64,000 nt of DNA from an uncultured Sulfitobacter sp. (GTDB lineage Bacteria; Pseudomonadota; Alphaproteobacteria; Rhodobacterales; Rhodobacteraceae), in assembly GCF_947497275.1 (NCBI RefSeq), contig NZ_CANMFS010000007.1:1-64000 (forward strand), written 5' to 3'. The notes under the pieces were generated by a model. The model was not told where the DNA came from and did not search any database. It saw only the letters and a program-made list of their open reading frames with translations. The position numbers were made by a program, and so were the translations under genes. Shown here piece after piece: positions 51,063 through 57,871 of the stretch. Position 1 is the stretch's first letter. Each line of letters begins with the position of its first letter.

Positions 51063-52277
51063 TCAGGAGTCCGGCTCGCCAACCGTGCCATTATCAATCA
51101 ACGCGGCAATCTGTTCGGGGTCGAAACCAAGCTCTTCCAGCACCGCACGGCTGTCGGCCCCCAGTTCACCGCGCCCGAGCCAGCGCAATCGTCCCGGCGT
51201 CTTGTCCAGCTTTGGCACGGGTCCGACGACTCTCGTGTCGTCTCCCTCGACCCCGACGATGTCGCCGCGCGCCGCGATCTGCGGATCGGCCAAAATGTCA
51301 TCGACGTCATAGACCATCGCCGCCACGGCATCGTGGGACTTGAAGATGTCGATCGCTTTCTGCGCGTCATGCTGTGCCACGAATGCGCCGAGCCGGTCGA
51401 CGATCTCTTCCGTATGATCCGCAAAACCATCCAGGCTTTGGAATTGCGGCTGTTCAGCCCATTCCTGTCCGCCCGCGGCCTCCAAAAGACGCCGCCCGGT
51501 CGCCGCGCTGCCTGCGCTGACCGTGACCCACTTCCCGTCCCGGGCGCGGAATACGCCCGCCGGGGCGTAGGCGTTGGGAGCCTGAAGCCCGTTTCGATCA
51601 ACCGGCAGGCCGGCGCCGGTCCGCGTTGGAACGTGATAGTCGATCAGACGCAACAGCGGCTCGAAGATGGCCAGATCCACCACCTGCCCCCGGGCGCTGC
51701 CGTTGTGCACCGCATGAAGCGCCATCATCGCGCCGTAGGCCGCCATAAGGCCAGTGGTTGAATCTGCCGCCGGAAAGCCGGGGTGCATCGGTGCGTTGTC
51801 GGCAAAGCCGGTCATGTTGGCCAGTCCGCTCATGGCCTCGCCGGCCCGACCGAAACCGGGCCAGGAGGACCGCGGCCCGGTCTGGCCATAGCCCGAGATC
51901 CGCACGATCACCAGGTCCGGGTTCCATTCATGCAAGACCTCCGGCGCCAACCCCGCTCTTTCAAGCACACCGGGGCGAAAGTTCTCGATCAGAACCTGCG
52001 CGTTTTCGACCAGGCGGCGCAGAACCTCGCGGCCCTCGTCGGTCTTCCAATCCAGCGCCACCAGCCGCTTGTTTCGGGCCAGTGTTTTCCACCAGACACC
52101 TACACCATCCTTGGCGCGCGCGCTCAGAACCCGCAGCATGTCGCCCTGCCCCGGTCGTTCGATCTTGATCACCTCGGCACCGAAATCGGAGAGCAGCGCG
52201 CCACACATCGGCGCGGCAATCACATGTCCCAGTTCTATCACCCTGAGATCGCTCAGCGGCCCGTCTTCTACCTTCAT
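51063..52277 (-). CDS. Family III (CaiB/BaiF) CoA-transferase, GEAMSG variant
   Basis: A 404-residue CoA-transferase with RNKRLVALDWKTDEGREVL, ISGYGQTGPRSSWPGFGRA and GEAMSGL. Where formyl-CoA transferase has the acylated Asp (PAYD pattern), this protein by eye has PGFG, with Glu further on in GEAM, a pattern shared with succinyl-CoA:malate-type members. So the covalent residue is uncertain. It leads the minus-strand operon 52277-46785 and is divergent from the split ADP-forming ligase at 52436. Confidence 0.9.
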   Translation of the reverse strand: MKVEDGPLSDLRVIELGHVIAAPMCGALLSDFGAEVIKIERPGQGDMLRVLSARAKDGVGVWWKTLARNKRLVALDWKTDEGREVLRRLVENAQVLIENFRPGVLERAGLAPEVLHEWNPDLVIVRISGYGQTGPRSSWPGFGRAGEAMSGLANMTGFADNAPMHPGFPAADSTTGLMAAYGAMMALHAVHNGSARGQVVDLAIFEPLLRLIDYHVPTRTGAGLPVDRNGLQAPNAYAPAGVFRARDGKWVTVSAGSAATGRRLLEAAGGQEWAEQPQFQSLDGFADHTEEIVDRLGAFVAQHDAQKAIDIFKSHDAVAAMVYDVDDILADPQIAARGDIVGVEGDDTRVVGPVPKLDKTPGRLRWLGRGELGADSRAVLEELGFDPEQIAALIDNGTVGEPDS

Positions 52278-52377
52278 TCGGTCGTCTCCCAGATTGTCAT
52301 TTCTCGGTCGTCAAGCCCCAACCTCCGGGTCCAGCGCCCTCAGTCTCCCTAAAACCGAAATACATTGCGAGAACAAT

Positions 52378-52391
52378 CGAACGCTCGTTAG
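52378..52391. promoter_or_regulatory. Degenerate palindrome upstream of the split ligase operon
   Basis: CGAACG-CT-CGTTAG resembles CTAACA-NN-TGTTAG with changed inner bases on both arms. It lies in the 52278-52435 divergent gap, 44 bp before the ATG at 52436, close to the spacing of the four good sites. Weak evidence. Confidence 0.25.
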
Positions 52392-52435
52392 ATCATTGAA
52401 AAGGGTAACGACGTTTTCACTTGACGGAGGAATAA

Positions 52436-53851
52436 ATGGTTGATCCAGACACGAATCGATTGGCTGAACGCCGACGCTCGGTTGCACAGGCATTGGACGG
52501 TCTGTTCGATCCGGGCACCATCGCCGTGGTCGGGGCGTCCCGCACCAAAGGCAAGCTCGGACAAGCCGTGTTGGCGCTGCTGAAGAGCAACGGCTATCGC
52601 GGCAAGATCATCCCGGTGAACCCTTCTGGCGGCGAGATCGAGGGCCTTGAAGCTGTGCGCAGCCTGGAAGAGATCGACGGCCCGATTGACGTGGTCGTTC
52701 TGGCCACGCCGGTCGGTGTTGCACTTGATGCGCTGGAAACCTGCGCGCGGCTCGATGTCAAAGTCGTGGTCGGGGTGACGTCGGGGTTCTCGGAAGCCGG
52801 GGAAGACGGGCAGGAAAACGAACTGCGGTTGCGCAGGATCATGCAGAACGCATCCTTTCGTTTGGTCGGACCGAACTGCGAAGGCGTGGTGCGCCCTGCG
52901 TCGGACCTGCAACTGACCTTCAGTCCCATGTTCAACGACCTTCGCCCCGGCCCGGTGGCGATGATCTCCCAATCCGGTGCGCTTGCGGGTCTTATGGCGC
53001 TGCGCCTGGGCGAACGCGGCGTAGGGATCAATGCCATCGTCTCCAGCGGTAACGAAACCGATCTGACAGCGGCGGATCTGCTCGACTATCTGGGGAACGA
53101 CCCGCAGACGCGTGTGGTTCTGTGCTATGTCGAGGAACTACGCGACGGGCGTCGGTTCGCCGAAGTTGCACGTCAACTGACAAAGGCAGGCAAACACGTC
53201 GTTGCGGTCAAGGGCGGGCGCAGCCGCGCCGGATCGCGCGCGGTCCAGTCGCATACCGGCGCGATGGCCGGGGACGACCGGGTGATCAGTGCGGTGTTTC
53301 GTGAAACCGGAGTTATCCGTGCGCGCGAGTCCGTGGCCGCGGTCGATGCGGTAACGGCGCTCGCCTCGGGGCGGCAGCCTGCGGGAAACCGGGTCGGCAT
53401 CATCTCTGTCACCGGTGGGCTTGGCGTCGAAATGACCGATCTGGCCGAAAGCGCGGGGTTCGAGGTGCCGGTGCTGGCCGAGACGACGCAGTCCGCGCTG
53501 GCCCGCTATGTGCCGTTCTACGGGTCGGTCTCGAACCCGGTCGATCTGACCGGCGTGGTTCTGGCGAATCCCACCTATGTGGGTCGCTGTCTGGAGGCCG
53601 TTGCCGATGATCCGGGCGTCGATATCGCCATCGCAATCATCACATTTGTGCCGGATCAACAGTTCATCGAAGCCTTGGCCGAAGCGTTCGACAGCACCGG
53701 CAAGCCGATCCTGATCGTCTGGACCGGTGCTGCGCGCAGCAATGCCTCGGGCGAGGCGCTGCGAGAACGGGCTGTTCCAGTGTATGATTCGCCCGCACGG
53801 GCGGCGTCGGGCCTTGCGGCGCTGGCAGCCACGACGGGAGAAGTATCATGA
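52436..53851 (+). CDS. ADP-forming acyl-CoA synthetase, alpha (CoA-binding) subunit
   Basis: A 471-residue protein with the CoA-binding domain (IAVVGASRTKGKLGQAVLAL) and ligase-CoA domains (MISQSGALAGLMA, and VQSHTGAMAGDD with the candidate phospho-His). The ATP-grasp part is encoded separately by the next gene, which overlaps it by ATGA. It is thus the split version of the fused enzyme at 47728. GGAGGAATAA precedes the ATG. It opens the six-gene operon 52436-57783. Confidence 0.92.
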   Translation: MVDPDTNRLAERRRSVAQALDGLFDPGTIAVVGASRTKGKLGQAVLALLKSNGYRGKIIPVNPSGGEIEGLEAVRSLEEIDGPIDVVVLATPVGVALDALETCARLDVKVVVGVTSGFSEAGEDGQENELRLRRIMQNASFRLVGPNCEGVVRPASDLQLTFSPMFNDLRPGPVAMISQSGALAGLMALRLGERGVGINAIVSSGNETDLTAADLLDYLGNDPQTRVVLCYVEELRDGRRFAEVARQLTKAGKHVVAVKGGRSRAGSRAVQSHTGAMAGDDRVISAVFRETGVIRARESVAAVDAVTALASGRQPAGNRVGIISVTGGLGVEMTDLAESAGFEVPVLAETTQSALARYVPFYGSVSNPVDLTGVVLANPTYVGRCLEAVADDPGVDIAIAIITFVPDQQFIEALAEAFDSTGKPILIVWTGAARSNASGEALRERAVPVYDSPARAASGLAALAATTGEVS

Positions 53852-54519
53852 CCCCGAGAGAAACACTGGAAAGCTGGCACTGTGCCGGGCGTAAAGTGGT
53901 GCACGAGGCTGACGCGAAGGACCTGCTGCAGCGGATCGGCATACCGGTGCCAAAACGCAACCCCGCCGAAGGGCGCTGTGTCGCCAAGCTGTGTCACGAC
54001 GACTATCCGCATAAATCCGATCATGGCCTTGTCCGGCTGGGTCTCTCGCCCGAAGAGGCGAAGCGTGCCACCGCCGAAATGGCGCAACGGTTCCCGGGCG
54101 GCACGACTCTGATCGAGGAAATGGAAGAAGGGTCCGTGGCCGAATGGATCATCGGCTGTAAATGCGACGACACGTTCGGCCCGATCGTTCTGGCCGGTCC
54201 CGGCGGCATTCTGGTGGAACTGATCGACGCAGCCGAAATCCGGCTCGCTCCGGCAAAACCACAAACCGCCGAATCTATGGTGCGCTCGGGTCCGGGCGCC
54301 AGGATGCTGGCGGGCCTGCGCGGCGCGGAACCGGCCGACCGGGGGGCCCTGGCGGACCTGATTTCGCGCATATCTGTTTTCTTTGCCGAGAACGCCGATC
54401 TGATCTCGGAAATTGAAATCAACCCTGTGATGGTTCGGGCGGACGGGAAAGGATTGGTCGCTGCCGATGCCTTGATCGTGTTGTCACCCAAGACGGACCA
54501 ACAGGAGAATTTAACGTGA
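53848..54519 (+). CDS. ADP-forming acyl-CoA synthetase, beta (ATP-grasp) subunit
   Basis: A 223-residue ATP-grasp subunit. PYHPHKSD-like HDDYPHKSDHGLVRLGLS, FGPIVLAGPGGILVELIDA and EIEINPVMVRADGKG are the conserved nucleotide- and metal-binding segments. It pairs with the alpha subunit just upstream (4-nt overlap) and its stop overlaps the GTG start of the MaoC-like gene. The pair should activate an acid that the downstream dehydrogenase/hydratase/aldolase genes then process. Confidence 0.9.
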   Translation: MTPRETLESWHCAGRKVVHEADAKDLLQRIGIPVPKRNPAEGRCVAKLCHDDYPHKSDHGLVRLGLSPEEAKRATAEMAQRFPGGTTLIEEMEEGSVAEWIIGCKCDDTFGPIVLAGPGGILVELIDAAEIRLAPAKPQTAESMVRSGPGARMLAGLRGAEPADRGALADLISRISVFFAENADLISEIEINPVMVRADGKGLVAADALIVLSPKTDQQENLT

Positions 54520-55016
54520 TACGTCACCCTTTCGGAGAGTTGTCACTCGGCCAGACCGGCGTATCGAGTGGGCGCACGATGACGGAAACCGATGTCGTCA
54601 ATTTCTGCATGCTCACCGGGAACTGGCTTGAGCTGCATTCCAACATCGAGCATGCCAAGGAAGCAATCTACGGCCAGCGCCTTGTTCAGGGCAGCCTCGT
54701 GTTTTCCATCGTTAATGCCATGATCCCCTTCGACAGCTCCGTGCTCGCCGCATTCTACGGCTGCGACAAGCTGCGCTTTCTGCGGCCCACGTTCATCAAC
54801 GACACCCTCTGGGCGCGCGTGGAAATCGTCAATCTGAAGGACCATGACGAAAAGCACGGCGTTGTGACCAGCAAGCTGGAAGGCATCAACCAACGCGACG
54901 AAACAGTCCTGCGCTGCGAATTCAGTCTGCTGATCCGCAAGACACGTCTGGATCGCCCCGGCGAGCCCGCCAAGATCCGCGCCGCGCATGACAAAACACA
55001 CGGAGAGAACGCATGA
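54516..55016 (+). CDS. MaoC-like hot-dog protein with Asn at the usual catalytic Asp
   Basis: A 166-residue MaoC-type (R)-hydratase-like protein. The hydratase-2 motif G-D-x-N-P-x-H-x-D appears here as GNWLELHSN: His41 is kept, but the usual Asp is Asn36 and the last Asp is Asn43. The overhang GQRLVQGSLVFSIVNAMI is typical. It may be a low-activity hydratase, a substrate-binding partner, or a variant chemistry. Translation starts at GTG 54516, overlapping the previous stop, and its own stop overlaps the next start (ATGA). Confidence 0.85.
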   Translation: MIRHPFGELSLGQTGVSSGRTMTETDVVNFCMLTGNWLELHSNIEHAKEAIYGQRLVQGSLVFSIVNAMIPFDSSVLAAFYGCDKLRFLRPTFINDTLWARVEIVNLKDHDEKHGVVTSKLEGINQRDETVLRCEFSLLIRKTRLDRPGEPAKIRAAHDKTHGENA

Positions 55017-56155
55017 ACTTTCTGACACCTGAGCAGGAGATGTGGCGCACCACCGTCGAGCGTTTCATCGACGAGGAAATCGGCCGCGACTATATTCGCA
55101 AATGCGATCTTGAGCGCGCATATCCCTATGAGGCCTATGAAAAGGTCGCCAAGCAGGGCTGGCTGGGCATCCTCTTTTCCGAGGAAAGCGGCGGGCTGGG
55201 CGGCGATATCATGGATTACGCCCTGATGTGCGAGGGGCTGGCGAAATACGGTTTCGATTTTTCCACCGGTCTGATGGTCGCCACCTTCACCGCGATGAAC
55301 ATCGAGAAATTCGGCACGCCCGAACAGAAAGAGCGCTACATCCAGCCGTTCCTTGATGGCGATATCCGCTTCTCGATTTCGATCTCCGAACCCGGAGCTG
55401 GGTCGGACGCGGCTTCGACCAAGACCCGCGCGCGGCGTGATGGCAATGGCTGGGTGGTCAAGGGGCAAAAGCTCTGGTGCTCGGGCGCAAAGGCCGACAA
55501 TGCGATTCTGGCCATGCTGACCCGCACCGACCCCGACGCCCCCAAGCACAAGGGGCTTTCGGTCTTCCTGATCCCCAACGACGCTGAAGGGCTGGACATC
55601 CGCAAGCTGCCGACCCTGGCGCGGCGCGCAACGGGCACCACCGAGATTTTCGTCGACGATGTGAAACTGCCCGCCGACGCGCTGCTGGGCACCGAAAACG
55701 AAGGCTGGAAAATCATCACCGACCATCTGGAACTGGAACGTGTCGCCGTGGCCGCCGCCTATGTGGGCAACGCCCAGACAGCGGTGGACGATGCTCTGCG
55801 CTATGCGCATGAACGGATCCAGTTCGACAAGCCGATCTTCGACTTTCAGGTGATCCGCCACATGCTGGCCGATATGCAGACCCAGGTCGACGCCGCGCGT
55901 CTGCTGGTCTATCGTGCCGCCAACCTTGCAGCGGCCAAAACGCCCTGCACGCGCGAAGTGTCGATGGCAAAGCTCTTTGCCTCCGAGACCCTGCAAACCG
56001 TCACACGCAACGGCATGCAGATCCTCGGCGGTCATTCCATGTTGCCGGAGGCGGATATGGAACGGTATTTCCGCGAAGGAATGCAAAGCACCATCGGCGG
56101 CGGGACATCGCAGATCCAGCGCACGCTGATCGCCAAGACCATGCGCCCGAACTGA
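55013..56155 (+). CDS. Acyl-CoA dehydrogenase (IGGGT type)
   Basis: A 380-residue acyl-CoA dehydrogenase. SISEPGAGSDAASTKTRARR and ILGGHSMLPEADMERYFREG are present. The EGT-equivalent is TIGGGTSQIQR (Gly), and Glu242 in LELERVAVAA is the likely base, as in isovaleryl-type enzymes. It is coupled by ATGA to the MaoC-like gene and followed by the thiolase-fold/DUF35 pair, an order like that of bacterial steroid side-chain genes. Confidence 0.92.
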   Translation: MNFLTPEQEMWRTTVERFIDEEIGRDYIRKCDLERAYPYEAYEKVAKQGWLGILFSEESGGLGGDIMDYALMCEGLAKYGFDFSTGLMVATFTAMNIEKFGTPEQKERYIQPFLDGDIRFSISISEPGAGSDAASTKTRARRDGNGWVVKGQKLWCSGAKADNAILAMLTRTDPDAPKHKGLSVFLIPNDAEGLDIRKLPTLARRATGTTEIFVDDVKLPADALLGTENEGWKIITDHLELERVAVAAAYVGNAQTAVDDALRYAHERIQFDKPIFDFQVIRHMLADMQTQVDAARLLVYRAANLAAAKTPCTREVSMAKLFASETLQTVTRNGMQILGGHSMLPEADMERYFREGMQSTIGGGTSQIQRTLIAKTMRPN

Positions 56156-56201
56156 CGTCGGGACCGCATCGGAACGACGGAACAACAGGGAGAAAGAGCA
56201 T

Positions 56202-57374
56202 ATGAAGAACGGACGCGATCCGGTGATCGTCGGCCTTGCCGACGCGCCAATCGAGGGTGGGAAATTCGTCACCAAGGCGTCGGTCCTGGGCCATGCCGCC
56301 TTAGTGGCAAAGGCCGCCGTTGAAGAAGCGGGCCTGACGCTGGACGATGTCGATGGTCTTCTGACCGCCGGCATGTGGGGTGTGCCGGGGCCGGGACAGT
56401 TGGCCACGGTAACGCTGGGCGAATATCTCGGCATCATGCCAACCTACGTCGATGGCACTAATATCGGCGGCTCGGCGTTCGAGGCACATGTCGCCCACGC
56501 CGCAATGGCGCTGCGCGAGGGCTATTGCGAGGTGGCGCTGATTGTCTACAGCTCGGACCAGAAATCCCTGCGCAGCCGCAATCTGGGCGGGCGTCCTTCG
56601 GTGCTGTCCATGCAACACGAAACCCCCTACGGAATGCCGACGCCTGTGGGCGGTTACGCGATGGCGGCGCAGCGGCACATGCATGAATATGGCACCACCT
56701 CCGAAAATCTGGCCGAGATTGCCGTCGCCACCCGGAAATGGGCGCAGCTGAACCCCGCCGCAACGCGGCGCGATCCGCTGACCGTCGATGACGTCATGTC
56801 CAGCACGATGATCTCGGAACCGCTGCACCTGCTCGACTGCTGCCTTGTCACCGACGGTGCGGGCGCCATCGTGATGACCACCGCCGAACGCGCCAAGGAC
56901 CTCAGGACCAAACCCGTCGCGGTCAAGGGCTATGGCGAGGCTCACACCCATTGGGCCATCGCAGAGATGCCCGATCTCGCCCGCCTGCTGCCCGCGCAAA
57001 AGGCCGGCGAAACCGCGATGAAAATGGCCGGTGTAAGCCCTTCCGATATCGACGTGGTCGAGGTCTACGACAGTTTCACCATCACGGTCCTGCTGACGCT
57101 GGAGGCGCTCGGTTTCTGCAAGATCGGCGAAGGCGGCGATTTTGTCTCCGGCCAACGCACAGCGCCGGGCGGCGCCTTTCCGATGAACACCAATGGCGGC
57201 GGCCTGTCCGCGCTGCATCCGGGCATGTACGGGATATTCCTGCTGATCGAGGCCACCCGCCAGTTGCGGGGCGTCTGTGGCGACCGGCAGGTCGCAGGAG
57301 CCGAGACCGCGCTGGTGCATGGCACCGGGGGCACGCTGTCCTCTGGCGCGACTGTAATTTTGCAAAAGGACTGA
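56202..57374 (+). CDS. Cys-less thiolase-fold protein, Ltp2-like aldolase candidate
   Basis: A 390-residue lipid-transfer/thiolase-superfamily protein. The nucleophilic Cys is missing: the segment reads GTNIGGSAFEAH, with Gly89 where the thiolase at 37272 has Cys86. His339 is kept in LHPGMYG. Tyr289 (EVYDSF) and Tyr343 (GMYG) fall near the two tyrosines reported, as I recall, for the steroid aldolase Ltp2. Ltp2 cleaves a tertiary beta-hydroxyacyl-CoA by retro-aldol reaction and needs a DUF35 partner, which is the next gene here (4-nt gap). A retro-aldolase role is therefore the best guess, for a non-steroid substrate. Confidence 0.85.
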   Translation: MKNGRDPVIVGLADAPIEGGKFVTKASVLGHAALVAKAAVEEAGLTLDDVDGLLTAGMWGVPGPGQLATVTLGEYLGIMPTYVDGTNIGGSAFEAHVAHAAMALREGYCEVALIVYSSDQKSLRSRNLGGRPSVLSMQHETPYGMPTPVGGYAMAAQRHMHEYGTTSENLAEIAVATRKWAQLNPAATRRDPLTVDDVMSSTMISEPLHLLDCCLVTDGAGAIVMTTAERAKDLRTKPVAVKGYGEAHTHWAIAEMPDLARLLPAQKAGETAMKMAGVSPSDIDVVEVYDSFTITVLLTLEALGFCKIGEGGDFVSGQRTAPGGAFPMNTNGGGLSALHPGMYGIFLLIEATRQLRGVCGDRQVAGAETALVHGTGGTLSSGATVILQKD

Positions 57375-57378
57375 GCCG

Positions 57379-57783
57379 ATGAGCACTGAACAACCGCTTC
57401 CGGTGATCGACCACGACAGCGCCCCCTATTGGCAGGCCGCGCATGAAGGCCGCCTTGACATCCCGCTGTGCGGCGATTGTGGCAAGCATCACTTCTATCC
57501 ACGGGCGATCTGCCCGCATTGCCATTCCGACAATCTGAATTTCGATACGGTCAGCGGGCGGGGCGAGGTGCATACCTTCACCATCGCCCGCCGCCCGGCG
57601 GGCCCGGCCTTTGCCGACGACGTTCCCTATGTTGTCGCGCTGATCGAACTGGAAGAAGGCCCGCGGATGATGAGCCGGATCCAGACCGACGACCCGGAGA
57701 AAGTGCATATCGGGGCCAAGGTCGAAGTGACCTTCGTGAAAGCCAGTGACGAGATCACCTTTCCCTACTTCACGATGACCTGA
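57379..57783 (+). CDS. DUF35 (zinc ribbon + OB-fold) partner protein
   Basis: A 134-residue DUF35 protein. Cys31, Cys34, Cys45 and Cys48 (CGDC and CPHC) form the rubredoxin-like zinc ribbon; an OB-fold acyl-CoA-binding domain follows (RGEVHTFTIARRP). DUF35 proteins bind thiolase-fold partners such as Ltp2 and supply part of the CoA-binding site. Its position right after the Cys-less thiolase-fold gene fits this. It ends the 52436-57783 operon, and a strong terminator follows. Confidence 0.92.
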   Translation: MSTEQPLPVIDHDSAPYWQAAHEGRLDIPLCGDCGKHHFYPRAICPHCHSDNLNFDTVSGRGEVHTFTIARRPAGPAFADDVPYVVALIELEEGPRMMSRIQTDDPEKVHIGAKVEVTFVKASDEITFPYFTMT

Positions 57784-57820
57784 GACAGCAGGCACAGGTC
57801 CGCGCAACCAATCTTGATGG

Positions 57821-57853
57821 GGCCGCCGCAGGTATTCTGCGGCGGCCTTCTTT
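57821..57853 (+). terminator. Strong rho-independent terminator after the DUF35 gene
   Basis: GGCCGCCGCA (57821-57830) and TGCGGCGGCC (57838-57847) form a perfect 10-bp stem with a 7-nt loop, followed by TTCTTT. It ends the plus-strand operon and separates it from the convergent TRAP gene. Confidence 0.85.
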
Positions 57854-57871
57854 GCGAAAAAGGTACAGGCG

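Noticed and set aside
52436..57783. A classical steroid degradation cluster
   Set aside because: The aldolase-like module is similar in make-up, but there are no ring dehydrogenases, hydroxylases or extradiol dioxygenases in the window.
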